A stretch of DNA of 64,000 bases. It comes from Gracilariopsis chorda. Its lineage: Eukaryota; Rhodophyta; Florideophyceae; Gracilariales; Gracilariaceae. The notes beneath the pieces are model-generated. The model was given only the letters and a program-made list of their open reading frames with translations. It made no database searches and was not told where the DNA came from. The position numbers and the translations under genes were made by a program. Location: positions 123,469 through 187,468 of the forward strand of contig NBIV01000161.1 of assembly GCA_003194525.1 (NCBI GenBank), in the 5' to 3' direction. This document shows, one piece after another, positions 41,045 to 52,997 of the stretch (position 1 is its first letter; every line of letters begins with the position of its first letter).

Positions 41045-41957
41045 GGGCAAAATAAACGCCTATACCCTCATGAAAACCATGCGAACTCGTTGCGCGGCCG
41101 GTGCCAGCAGCACCGCAAACATCTCCATCTGCAACTTCAGGCGCTCCCGAATCGCTTATGTGCAAGTATTCAAAGGGCGTTGGCACGATGGCGTCAGACC
41201 AAAGTGTTTATTCTGTAATAACGGTTCTCAGACGAGTTTTCTCGCGCTACAAGCACAGCGCGGCATACCCTTATCTGCAAAAACGCTTCGAAGCGTGTTA
41301 GGGACTGTCCTTGCAGTCTCACGGATAACGAGTACAGTCTTCGTCCACCACCTCTGCTTTGTATGGTGGTTGCTGGCGCTGACTGGTGTTACCGCTGACT
41401 TTTGATGACGCTGGTCGTTTCCACCCAAACCTCGCTTCTCCGATTTTTGAAAAGATGGTGTAGATTACTAGAATGCAATGTGCTCTTTATTAAAATTTCA
41501 TAATGCCTTGTGGAGAGTAGCTTATCAGGCACTTTGTATGGTCCTGGTGTCCCCTACTTATCGAGAGGCTTCATGATGAGGTCAAAAAGCACAGGAACAA
41601 TGGCCAGATTCTTATTGCAGTAAAACTTTGTTGCAAACAGAAATCCTCGGAGCAAACCGCGAACATATAGAGAGCATTCGGCTAGGTATGTCGCTTAGGA
41701 TAGGGCTATTCTCTTTGATATTTGTCTCCTATTTCGAAATAAACTTAAGAGATTCTTCCATCTCGATCATCAGGGAATCCGACCATCCAAATTAGGCACA
41801 CTCATCTACTAATACCTCTTTACATTCTGAGCAGTACATTAAGGTTCTAAAAGACGAGGGAGGTTTTCAGCCTCTATTTCACCGGATTACATTACGGAAA
41901 GAAACTGCTTGATAAACTAAAGTCGTCTGACATTTATCGAGGAATGGCTGTACCATC
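41045..41957. other. Gene-free stretch
   Basis: A 111-codon frame at 41070-41405 has no recognisable motif. The rest is AT-rich without frames. Confidence 0.4.
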
Positions 41958-42785
41958 TGTTGTATCTAAACTGAGGTGGTTAGAGTGATGTTCCAATAAC
42001 CAACTGGTGCCATCACGGATATTATATTGAAATATTAGAGCTTCACACGAGCAACATCTTTGCCAAGCTGGTTTTTCATGGCACGGAAATGTGTCAGGAC
42101 AGCTTGTTATGAGTTGTTGCTTAGACCTACTATGCAGAAATATAGAGTATGCTTCTACCTCAATTGTCTGTAAAAGCCGGTGTGGGCGGTCTCCAAGCTA
42201 ACTTGGGCCAAACCACTTCTTCTCTCTTTGGAAACACGCAACTTCTCTTAGAGCTGTTCACTTCTCCTAGCCTTCAACACTACACTAACCGCATTTTGGT
42301 CCATAGCTGTGCAGCTCGAGTTCTTGCACACCGTGAGAGACTCTGCTGCCTCAAACTTGTGGCGAGGTCAGCCAACGTACTCATCACAACGATATACCGT
42401 TTGCTAGATTTCAAGCTTTTCTCGGGCACGTTAGCAGGTAAAGCTCTAGCTGGTGCTGTGTTAGACTTAAAGTTTGGGTGGCGCAATCATGGGTGCCACT
42501 GCTTTTCAATTTTACGGTTGCCATGTTTGCTTTAATTCATGGCTCATCTCATTTCTATCCTAACTGCCCTGTGATGGAGCATCCGAACTAATAAGGGCCT
42601 TTACGGGATGTGGGCGTTTCTTTCTTCCATTGTTCATCTTTGCCTATGGGCCTTGCCCGCCAGTGCTGGTACAATCCAGCTAAGAGTGTATTTCCGATCT
42701 ACTCTCACCTAAAAAAGGTTACAAAATGGTACAAAAGGGACTGTTGTCGTTGGGTGTTGTAAAAGCGTGCAACATGAAGCTCACA
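41958..42785 (+). mobile_element. Diverged LTR of the gypsy 2 family, opposite orientation
   Basis: The complement of this stretch follows the LTR at 1906-2720 in order: CATGTTGCACG (LTR: CATGGTGCACG), GAGAGTAGATC, GTACCAGCAC, AAGAAGTGGTTTGGCCC (LTR: AAGAAGTGGTCTGGCCC), GCTTGGAG, AGGTCTAAG-AACAACTCATAA, and CCACCTCA. The part carrying the antisense frame and GC-rich region is lost or unrecognisable. It is an old family member with no gag-pol attached that I can see. Confidence 0.65.
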
Positions 42786-43520
42786 CCATACCCAGAATAG
42801 CGTATTGTAACGGGTCTTATTCTTTGTCCAATCTTTGGGGACGTTAATATATCACGACTGAAGCAATACGATATTGTTGTCACGCAATACTCACCGAGCA
42901 AGAGAGAGTAGAACGCATTTTCGTTGTCATCTGACCCGTGTTACAAGAGACAGCCTCGTCAGCGATAGAAGTATACAACTCATCACGTGCCATAAACAGC
43001 GGCGAGTGCAATGTGTCCAGCTGATCTCATAGAGCCTTGAAAGAGGGCTTTCGTCATGCGCAACGACCCTCAAGGCGTAATGATGGGCTTGAAGACATCA
43101 CCACGTAGTATACTAGTTCTTCATGAAAATGCTAGCAGTAGTCAATACAGAATCATAACAAAAGAAGTTTCTTATAAACCCATTTATTCTGATATCAGTG
43201 TCTATCAGCTTTATGGGGCATAATGGGTTACAAATATCGTCCACTTGGTCACCTTACAGGCATATAACTCAACCGAAACAGGGACAAAACATGTAGCTCT
43301 GCACCTGTACACGCCATAACTATAGCCAAAGCTCCAAAACCCATTTGGAAAAATAAGCCAACACTGCGTAGGAAAAAGGAAAAGGTTCGCAACGCAAAAA
43401 AAATATAAAATTGATATGAAACCTGCAACAAAAAGACCAAAAATGCATACAACAAGAATCTTGATAAAGAAAACAAAGACAAAAGAACAAGTCAGTTGTG
43501 TTAGTGGTAGCAACTGCATG
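42786..43520. other. Gene-free stretch
   Basis: Includes whatever remains of the 3' LTR of the second copia relic; nothing recognisable. Confidence 0.4.
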
Positions 43521-43524
43521 TACG

Positions 43525-45910
43525 TTAGAAAGAGTTCGGATTCATCAGGCTGGTCATCTTTCTCACATCTTGAAGAGAGGCACACTTTGTCATAATGTCG
43601 GCGATCTGCATACTTCTTGGAACTTGTTCAACTCTTAGCACATTCTTCCAGCATAAATCTCTTACATGAAGCATCTTCAAATCAATGTGTTTGTTACGAC
43701 CAAATATTTGAGAGTTATTGGTCAATGAAAAAGCAGAAAAGCCATCCAATTTGACGGTGGTTTTTTCGTACTATACGGTTACGCTCCAAGGCTGTTGATG
43801 TGAGAATTACAAAAAGGTTTTTCTGATCCACGTGACATCGTTTACAAAAGTTGCTAAAGAGACATACTCAGCATCAGCAGAAGAGAGGGCTACAATGGAT
43901 TGCTTCTTCGATTTACACATGATTGGTACGTCGTTGACAACGGTAACATAACAAGTTGTTGATTTTCTTGTCTCAATACGTCCCCTGCAATCGGCGTCAG
44001 CGAACGAAGCAATGGAAGTAGGAGAGAAAACATGACCAGAAACGAAAGGGGTACCATATTCCGTTGTGCTACATTGGTACCTGAATACTCTCTTACGTAA
44101 CTGCAGATGTCTTTTGACAGGGATTATGCAGATGCTTCGAAAGAGCAGAGATTGGATATGAGAGATCTGGGCGAGTTGATACGGCAATGCAGGGTATTCC
44201 AACAATGATAGATCTGTATTTGACAGGCTAAAAAAGTGAAAGAGTTGATTCCGTATCTTTTGTAGCCATGAGGTCTACTGATGGAAGAGAGAGACATCAG
44301 ACTGCGTTCGCATTTTTCATACCATACGTCTCTGAAGGTTGCAACGCGTACTTTACTGTATTCCCTTAATGTCTGGTGATCGTTTGAAACTCCATTCAAT
44401 GAGTGATGTGTGCTCGGCGTATAAACTGACATCGAAAGTTACTAAGCGTTTGTTCCTAAACTTACTAAGAAGATCTGCATCGTTAGCACTGAGCCCGCAG
44501 TCATCCACTATAGCAGCCACGTTTATAAACCTATTCTGGTTGCGGATCATGAACAATAGAGGGTCCATGCTAGATGATACGAAGTTCTACGACAACAGAG
44601 TGTCGGCAAGGAGAGATACCCATATCATATCAGCTTGTATTGCGCCGTAGAAAGAGTTGAAAAGTTTGTACAGATGCCCTGGCTTTTCCGGAACTCTCGA
44701 AGAGTCATTTGACTATTCTGTCATTATGGGGTCGTACAGGTTACCGTATACGTAAGAGTTTGAGATCTCCGCACCTTCCAGAATCAGATTATAAGCGGCG
44801 GCAAAAGCTATGATAATGCAAAATGCTTCATGGCGAGCCACAGGCGCATAAGTATTGAGTGCAGTATACTCAGTTAATGGCTTCTGCTTGTCCCCCCGTA
44901 GACGACAGCGTGCCTTTTTCAAGAAGTCTTATCATCTGCTACCAGCATCTTATCCTTGAATACCCAAGTGAAGAGAACTGGTCTGATCCACGTTTCTCGA
45001 AGAATGGGTTCCCAATTGTTCCTGCAGATGAGCGAATTCATTTCTCTTTCATTTGCTTCACACCAACCAGGATCTTTGCATGCCTCCTTGCAACTCCTTG
45101 GGAGAGATGGATCGTCAATAGTATTATTTGAAATCCATACTTGAAGGAAGTTGTGCGTGATGGTTTTGAAGGCTTTGAAGATATGTTTCTTCAGATCAGC
45201 ACTGTTCTCTTGCTCATCAACTGGACTAGTAGCCTCTGTTTCTCGTTGCTCGGAAATGCATTCAAGCAGACTAGAAATGTTAGGAAGAGAAGAGAACTTA
45301 ATGACATTGAGGTCAAGGTTACGGCAAGTGACGATCGAGTTCTTCTCCAGAACGAACACACAAAAGAGAGTTATTTTGCTTTGCATGCCTACGAATTGTG
45401 CGAAAAAGGAACGAGGAAGAAACTTCTTATTGGCAATGTTCTTTGATCGATAGACTAAGGCGTATCCAGACTGCCCAAAAGGTGAGATATGGCTGAAGCA
45501 ATGTTCGTTAATGGGTCTCATTCAAGTATTGGAATTCGTCCCTATATTTGTGAGGAGGGTGCTCGGTTTTTCATTCAATTCGAATAACTCATTGGTTCAG
45601 CCCAAAACAAAATGGGTAGTTTGATCGCCGAGAGAAGCACTCTAGCCCGGGTTCTATGTTCCTGGAAGCTTTTCTGCAGCTATATTAATTTCGGAGGCAT
45701 AGGCCTGTAATTAATCGAGAAATAGTACATTCTCAAAGCAGAACACTGCCAATGGTTTGCTTTTATGTTTGCCTGCCTCATCCAGGCGGAAAGTCTTTAG
45801 CCAAAACGAGTGGTTGAGTTCTAACTCTGAAATTTTTTTGTACAAGTCTAGTTGCTTAAGAGTGTTTGCACCACTGTTGTCCTGTAAGAAGAACACAGTG
45901 TATTTTGAAT
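43525..45910 (-). pseudogene. Second Ty1/copia relic: integrase, RT, RNase H
   Basis: Read on the minus strand from 45910. Integrase pieces: FRLDEAGKHKSKPL (LRTDNG-E like, about 45790) and LPILFWAEP (about 45620). RT: PGWCEANEREMNSL (about 45040), ARCRLRGDKQKPLTEY, NTYAPVARHEAF (about 44850) and IVDDCGLSANDADLL (about 44495). RNase H: SFADADCRGRIETRKSTT, SKKQSIVALSSADAEYVSLA (about 43890) and ADIMTKC. Gag and protease are missing; the element is cut off next to the MITE at 45942. Many stops and shifts; unlike the 18-22 kb copia in sequence, so a different lineage. Confidence 0.8.
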
Positions 45911-45941
45911 TACATTGGTCGAGAATAGCGAGCGCTTACGT

Positions 45942-46345
45942 TCCAATTGGAATTCCAGGATATGGCACTGATATAGAAATGATATCTCATGAGGACATAA
46001 TTATGGTAAAAGAAGTATAAAGATTTGATAAGGTGAAGACATGGAAATGAAATAATTGGGTTCTTATCCGATATACACTAGATGCGTGCATGGTATGTTA
46101 TTGATAGGGGATCGAGGAAATTACAAAAATTTTGGATATGCGTCCGACATACTTTGAAATTTCTGGTATCAGAAACTGCTGAATAGCACTTCAGAACTAT
46201 ATCATATTTATATCCACTTCGTGCCTGGGTGTTGCAAAAATACAGCAACTGATCCAATATTAAACTGAGAATATATCTGATTCACAACTAAAATTTATCA
46301 TTTCTGCGTTACACGTATCAAATTTATATCAAACTTACGGGCGTT
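45942..46345 (-). mobile_element. MITE family A, copy 3 (inverted)
   Basis: On the minus strand it follows copies 1 and 2: TTTGATACG, ATATTCTCAG, CACCCAGGCACGAAGTGGATA, GATACCAGAAATTTCAAAGTAT, CATCTAGTG, ATGAGATATCATTTC and CCATATCCTGGAATTCC. The outer 15 bases at the 46345 end are changed. Confidence 0.75.
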
Positions 46346-46352
46346 CTACGAG

Positions 46353-46796
46353 TTGACGCTGATGATGGAAAGAAAATTTTGGCAATGTTTTTTCAAAGTT
46401 TCCAAGAATAAAAGCGTTTTCTCAGTCTGGAAAGCAACAGTGCCGTCAACCATGGATATGCCTCGTTCGAGTCCATGCTTTGTAGATCCTATGCTTGACC
46501 GCCGAGTCCAAGACGCTGTCAAAGCTTTGCAGGTGTCCTGCGTACGCAAACCGCCGTCACAAAGAAATCGCCAACAATGGCTTCATCGAGTAGCTCTCCA
46601 CATTCTAAACACCGTTCTTACGATTTCACTCTACAATAAAATGCTGCGTAACACACAATCTATTCTGCCAAGACCTACGTTTGATTACCAAAAACACATA
46701 CGTATCATATCTGATGCACTCTTCGCTCGCATGTACCAACTTACGAAGGGGCAATTTTTTCTTCTACACTCTGCTTTGTGTCAAATCCACTATTAG
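46353..46796 (+). other. Open frame of unknown nature, 147 codons
   Basis: MTLMMERKFW start; ends in FDYQKHIRIISDALFARMY and LTKGQFFLLHSALCQ, faintly like the N-terminal part of a DDE transposase. It is cut by the LTR scrap at 46786. No firm assignment. Confidence 0.25.
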
Positions 46797-46881
46797 TGGT
46801 CGTAGTTCATGCAATGACTACATTACCGAAACATTCGGGAAATCAACCAAGTACCAAGAATCCCTCCCTGAGCACATTGCA
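46786..46881 (-). mobile_element. LTR scrap of gypsy element 1 (inverted, about 95 bp)
   Basis: Complement of 30283-30385 at about 85-90%: shared blocks GTCAAATCCACTATTA, GGTCGTAGTTCAT, ACATTACCGAAACA, CAACCAAGTACCA and AATCCCTCCCTGAG. Only the first bases of the LTR are present. Confidence 0.75.
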
Positions 46882-46996
46882 ATTCAATACGTACAGCATC
46901 ATTGTCATGATTATTCTACTGTTATGAGATATGACCGGCCAAGTAAAACCAGACTTTAAGTAAGCGAGCAAAACAGTCGTTGAAGTTGGTGAGACC

Positions 46997-47383
46997 ATGT
47001 TCAGCATGCTGGTGGAGAGTGTTTGTAGCACTCTACGACGACAGTGGCAGCAGTTATGGCGATTTAGCGGGGCCTATGCGTTTGTGCGCCATTTTGACAT
47101 GTATGTGGACGGGTTTTCGGGGGAAGTGGGAGACGCAGCGGCGCACTTGTACCTACCAGGAAGCGTGTGGCACCCTAACCACACTTTTTCGGATACTCGT
47201 CGCCATGGGGAGGTATTGCCCATGAGTATATTGCTGCAGCAAGAAAGGACGTACTCAGGTGACATAGAAGTATCGGAATGCATGTTAAAAGATCAAAACC
47301 AGCAGACCAGCATGATCGCGCTCCGTGAGCTGCTTTTTTCGGCGGAGCGATCAAGTGATCGGCGCGCAAGCCATGATAAATAA
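46997..47383 (+). other. Open frame of unknown nature, 128 codons
   Basis: MFSMLVESVC start. GC-rich, no recognisable motif; may be decayed transposon. The following stretch to 48000 is pyrimidine-rich (about 47560-47700) and gives Pro/Ser-rich frames in all phases, so I do not call a gene there. Confidence 0.2.
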
Positions 47384-48109
47384 CGCGTAGCAATGATGCA
47401 GCGGCTTTGCGCAGCAAGTCGCAAGAGCACTGTAATGGGGGCGCAAACAAGTTTTTGGCAGCGCCACGGTTTCAAGAATGGACTCACAACGTTGCGCGCA
47501 TGCGCATCCACGCGCTACGTACTGTCACACCAACCGTAGCGCCACGTGGTGCACACATCCAGCTCTGCCATTCCATCCTCTCCCGCACCTTTAACCCATC
47601 CCCACGCGCTCTTCAAGTACCGCACCGTGCTCCCTCTCCCACCCTTCTTTCACCCCCGCTTACCCCTCTCCGTCCGTTCCAACTTCCGTCATGGCTACTC
47701 CTCAACCGCCCCCCGATGTCCTGTCCTGCTCCCACCTTTGGCGCCAATAACTCTGCCCCCGTGGGGCCGCCTCTTCTACCACCCCTCACCGGTGCCCTCT
47801 ACGATGACCACAGCTTCCACCCCGCTTCTCTGGGTTCCAATAGACTTCCCGCACGTCACGTCCCAGCCAACAGCCACTGCAGCATAACGACGGCCCCGTT
47901 CCAGTCAACATTGCATTGTTGAGGCCTACGCCTTTGATAACAGCGGTTCTGCCTTTAACTTAAATCACAACCTTGCTGCTACCGCCTACTAGGAAAACAG
48001 GGTCCACCAATGTATATATTGCAGGTAAGTGAAAGCATCAATTACATCCGCAAAATTTTCATACCTCGAACACTGACCGTATCTCATTATTCCCAATTGT
48101 ACGTGTTCT

Positions 48110-49054
48110 TTAGTTCATTAAGTGATAGCAAATCGCATTTATATCACACCTTCTTCCATTATCAGCTGGACGTATCGTACGAAGTCTTCGGAAGAGAAGT
48201 TTTAACACTTTTACACTCCACTTCGCAGACTGGCGGTAAGCGGAGTATATTTTCTCAAGTACACAGTCCACTGCCGCCATCTCTATAGACCTGGGCACCT
48301 GTGTCGCTTCGTTCGACTTCCTAGAGCGCAACATTTTCCCATTAGTTACTCTTAGGTTGGCTGCGAATGCACTATCATCAATGATTGCGTACCCCAGGGG
48401 CATGACCTCGTCAGAGAAGCGTGGCCATTAGAGATCAGAAATCCCTGCAATTTTCGAGTCGTGCCATGAGCCTGGGTAGGGGATTGCTCCATGGATGATT
48501 TCCACATAGAATCTCCACACGAACAGGTTTTTAACCTCTTTACGATGCGTATATCCTTCGAATTAAGAGTTCTGGGGGTTAAAATCATCGTAACTTGCAC
48601 AACAGAAAAGCCCGTCATCACCAACCCCAAATATACCCTTCAAGTACATGGCTGCGTCTGGTCTTGACTGCTCGAGGCGTCTTGCAGGATCCTGCATGTC
48701 AAGTACAGTTGGGCAATCAATGCGAGCTTCCGTTATGTTTCCGGCTTTTAGAGCACTTAACATCAACATTAATCCGTATTTTAACCACGCACTCACTCTA
48801 GACTGCACAAGGCTAAATATTGAAAAAAGCGAGTACATAACATCCGCCGTTCTCACATACCACAGCACCAATCTAAGAAGGGCCACTGATCGCAAACCTG
48901 CTTTTCGTCCTCTCCTGTTGGCATGCTTGGAATATGGGAAATGATATTCACAAGTTTGACGCACGCTTTCAATTTGAGGAAGAAGATGGTGGAAAAACCG
49001 CCCTTTGTTGACGTTCAAATGAACGATAAAATTATCATCTTTACCACAGGACAA
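48110..49054 (-). pseudogene. DDE transposase relic, PIF/Harbinger (DDE_4)-like
   Basis: 48563-49054 contains IFGVGDDGLFCC (Asp 1) and FNPQNS. The next frame pieces read VKNLFVWRF and IPYPGSWHDSKIAG (about 48460), then LGYAIIDDSAFAAN (Asp 2, about 48370) and QSAKWSVKVLKLLFRRLRTI near 48200, where the usual Glu of the QSAEWG block is Lys. The order and the PGSWHDS motif fit DDE_Tnp_4 endonucleases of PIF/Harbinger-like elements. It differs from the transposase at 31.4 kb. Broken by frameshifts and stops; N-terminus unclear. Confidence 0.6.
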
Positions 49055-49059
49055 GTGTT

Positions 49060-50010
49060 CTTACCAGTCTATGCCGACCTGAGCGTGGAGACTTTTTTTA
49101 ACCCGGATCGTTTTAACTTTCTCTTCTTCGAGATCGGTCATTGCGGTTGGAGCGCATAAACTGTGCTCAAACGAACCACGTTTGTCTTCCACCACAAAAA
49201 ATCGAGAAGAAAGAGCATGAAAAACAGTTTGGTGTCAGGTTTCATCCCGTAAGATACCGCAGTGCATGTTATCGAAGTTAGTAATATGAAACAGCTGCGG
49301 AGGCGGTAGCTAGGTGGAGGTCGGTTGGGTCTAATCTTCGTAAAAGAAGAGTTGGTTGCTTCTAACTTACTGGATACCAGCGTTTGTCGTTCTTCAGCGA
49401 GTACCAGAACAGCGCTGCCGAACGACAAACTTGCAGCGAGTAAAGTTTCTTTTTTGTAACCCCCTATTGGATGCAGACGTGTCACTCGCTCCGTTTGTCA
49501 ATTCCTGGATCCTCCCACTTTCGGGCAGCGACAGAGAGAGCGTTTCGACTCCTACTCGATTTTGCCACCCGTACATTACACATTACCCCCATGCTAGGTT
49601 GGTGAGGCAATGTTCTCACGAAAGTGATGGGTGAGCATTTTGTGAGATAGTTCCAGGTCACACGGCGTGGAAGATGTCGTTCCATTGTCAGGGTGAAGCT
49701 CACCGAGAACTGTTGGTGACCTCACCCAGATCATCATCTTTCGGAGCATAACCTCTTACTTTAGGACTCCCTCACCCTGTACTTTCTCTACACTCTGATA
49801 GTGGTTCTTTGCTAAACAAAATGAGCGTTGTGCCCAGCTCGCCCGCCCTGTGCCTTGGAAAAAATTCATAAAAGCAAATTTCAATGTTTGTCTCCATAAC
49901 ACCGCTTCTTTGCCCCGACACAACACACAAGCATTTTCAACAGTCTTCAGTAGCAGAAAAGAACTCGAGTTAATACCAACTTCATCTCCTTTTCCACCAG
50001 CTGAGCACAC
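49060..50010. other. Gene-free stretch
   Basis: May contain the decayed N-terminus of the minus-strand transposase. Short GGTGA/TCACC words cluster at 49630-49790. No gene recognised. Confidence 0.35.
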
Positions 50011-50015
50011 TTTGT

Positions 50016-51416
50016 GTGGTTTTCGAAAAAGCACATCCTGTTAGTTTCGGTTCAAATCAGGATATAGACTCAAATGATTTGGAGAACGATTGCAATGATA
50101 AAACCAAAATCGTTACCAACAATCGCTATCTACATAAAGCTCTAAACAAAACTGCCGACACGCGCAACAATCTTCCAAACGAAGCAGAGGTACTAGCTAA
50201 GCATACGGACCTGACACCAGGGGTGACGAAAAATCTTCTCATAGCCTGTATCGCTTCTTCAAAGTATTCAGCAAATGTGGAGTGTAATAGCGATCCAGAA
50301 TACTCAATGGATGATTAATACGATCTAGGTTTCAAAAATAATATCCCTTTTACTAACCCTGATGTTATCATCCTGGACGAAAAAGCTCGAGATATTGTAG
50401 AAAATACCTACAAAGCCGACCAAGTGGGATTTACAACCAGTGCACAAGACGCCACACAGGTCGCAGTCGAAGACGTATGGTTTTCTGTATTTGCTGACGG
50501 TATTGACATAATCTTAGAAAATAGCCTTGACTTTCCCAATCAAAAGGTGACTGAGAATGATCTCACTAGGCCTCCTAATCATAATGTTCGAACTGAAGGT
50601 TTAGAAGTCTGACAGTGTGCGTCACCATTTTGTTCGTTTACAATCAACATCGATGATAGTAACAAGAATCTGGCTACACGATTCGTCGCTGAAGGTAATG
50701 AAATTCTAGATGCTGTGATCTGTGAGATTTCTGGAGCTGGAAGAACCACACACGTATGTGGAAGTAATTTATCTCGTCTTCCTGTGTTGGATGTTTTCCT
50801 TCCGGAACACCTACTGGGAACGATTTTCGCAAATACTAACCGCGTTCTGACAGCCAGATAAAAGAAGCTTACAATCATATAAGAATTTAAAGTGTACTTA
50901 TTCTCCATGTACTCGCTGCGAGTTACTGTAAAAGTGTGGGAGTTATGACAGCGAAATATGACAAAAGTTTTTCTTTCAGATTGGTATCACCAGGAAGAGG
51001 TACCCAGAATTTTGGTCTGCAATGTCTTTCACTGTAGTGAAAACAGAACTCATAGAGATAAGAGGAACGGATGGTCCAATTTTCCTCAAAGAGCTAATGA
51101 TCTAATCAGGGAATCGAAGGACGAGTTCGCGGCCATTGACAGGATATTCTGTAATATACCTTGTCCAACTATATTCAGTTCGGATGATGATCATCAGCGC
51201 TTGGGGTCACGTGCCGTTACCCATCTGACCGTAGTGTCTCACATTAAAAATCCGAAGATGGCCCTTGGTCCCTTGAATAACGCTCTTTGTTCATCGTTTA
51301 ATCCAGTATTCCTTGCCAACGACTACTCGTGCTACATTGAAAAGATTACAGAGGTTTTGGAGCGATTGGTTAGGGCGATCAAATTGAGCCAACGGCAGGT
51401 ACTGCGTGGCCAATGA
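50016..51416 (+). pseudogene. Upstream part of the nuclease-bearing gene, unknown domain
   Basis: Same-phase open pieces at 50016-50318, 50424-50612 and 50958-51416 (for example DVIILDEKARDIVENTYKAD and TKVFLSDWYHQEEVPRILVC) separated by stops, so one long frame has decayed. The VFLSDWYH segment faintly resembles the end of piggyBac-type catalytic domains, but no catalytic motif is visible. It probably belongs with the nuclease downstream. Confidence 0.35.
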
Positions 51417-51599
51417 CAGACAATATATTATCCTCTAGTCATGGCTACAGTGGTGAACAGACAGTCGAATTTGATCAATGGGCGCGTTGGAGCTAGTGGT
51501 ATTGGTACTTATAAGCGCAGCTACGACTCTTCTTTTTTATTTGGCGAAGGGCGCATATGAAAACAGCACAAATGGAGAGTTATCAGTGAGTAGGGATGC

Positions 51600-52997
51600 A
51601 CAGGTATGTACAGTGCTTTGCGAAAGCCGAAGACCACTGATGGGCGAAACTTCGAAGCATGCGTTTACCGTGAAAGATTTAGCGGAAGAATAGCAACTAT
51701 TTATCATAATAATCGGAGAATGTTTTCCTCGAGCAAATTTACATTAATTTCAAAGAACGGTTATAATTTATATATGGACGCATCTGAGGTAGCAAATTTT
51801 CACACTTTCTACGATAGAAATGTTACCATAGCGCGTCTAACCCGTAATAAATCGGTTTCAGTGGTTTCCATGGAGTGCCTAAAAATTTGTCAAGCACTTG
51901 CAAATGTTTAGCACGTAACATTGCTGCAAACAGAAGATCCTTCATAGTTCCTGGCACGTGCATCAAGATTGAAATCTAGAACTACACAGAGCTTTTTCAA
52001 AGTTAGAGGAAAGTACTTGGAGAATAACATCAAGGGCCTAGCAAGTTTAACATGTGGCAAAGAAATTGGAAGGGGTTTGGTAACGTTTCCAAAAAGCCTT
52101 GACGAAACAAAACATCGGCCAACGCCATGTATGGCAAACATAGCACATGTGTTAGGGATTCAAAGGGTGGCACGAGCTCCATAGATGAAGGGAAAAGCGC
52201 ATCAGAATTTGTAATGAATGCAACAGCGGACACTGCTAGTTCAATGACGAAAGCTCGATTGTAGCAGGTTATGAAAATTGTGGGCCATTCTCTGTCAAGC
52301 AGTCTGTCAAAATCTCAGATTGCTAGCAAGCTACTGGTGTTGCTTGAGATGGTTATCAATGTTTTTGCAACATTTGCAGTAGTGGGAGACGACGAATTAA
52401 CTGAAAAGCAGAGAGAGGCTGTGAAAACAAAAAATTGTTTTGGATAACCTATACAGGACTTCGTTGGATACTTGGGTCATGAAGCCGTTGGTTAGCACCG
52501 CTGGTATGAAAGAAGGTATTGTAAACGAAACGCAGATGCTTAGGGAGCTCCCAACAATTTTCCAACGTAACAATGTGACAAGGGGGAATTCTTTGCATCG
52601 GGAATGCTGGAAGATATGAATCAGCGATTCGTTGTACGGCACATGCGAACAACTGAGTTAGTTTCCCCTAAGTCGGAATTGATGGTTTCTGACAGCCCTG
52701 ATGGACTAGCATGTATAGATATTGGAAATGGAGACCATTTACTATGTGTCATTGAAATCAAAACGTTAACCGCACTGCGAACCATAGAGAATGCACAAGA
52801 GGTCAAGTACAAATAAGCATCACTCATATATGTCAGCAATATTGGCAGAAACGAAGATTCCTACAAGTTGTTTCAGTAACTATATCTGTCAGCTGAGTAT
52901 CACCAACAATGTCTGTACCGCTTCTTTTGCCTCGGTGTTAAGCAGGTGCTTTATGTTCAGTCAAAAGGAAGTAGCTGTGCAGTTAGAGAAATAGTAC
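51600..52997 (+). pseudogene. YqaJ-like PD-(D/E)XK nuclease, broken (copy B)
   Basis: Several frames give the end of one protein. About 52440-52580: WVMKPLVSTAGMKEGIVNE then LRELPTIF, the lead-in common to this nuclease class in mobile elements. 52604-52816: SDSPDGLACI and LLCVIEIKTLT, the Asp and Glu-x-Lys of the PD-(D/E)XK core (about 52690 and 52755). 52791-52994: a Tyr/Gln segment NYICQLSITNN and the C-terminus. The fold is shared with lambda exonuclease. Such nucleases occur as accessory genes in several eukaryotic DNA transposons, so a role in processing transposon ends is plausible but inferred. 52787 onward is repeated at the window start. Confidence 0.55.

Noticed and set aside
41070-41405. 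111-codon frame
   Set aside because: No motif and no repeat copy; overlaps frames on both strands.
47407-47922. Pro-rich 171-codon frame and overlapping 47546-47887 frame
   Set aside because: The pyrimidine-rich sequence yields Pro/Ser/Leu-rich frames in every phase; no start context or homology supports a gene.
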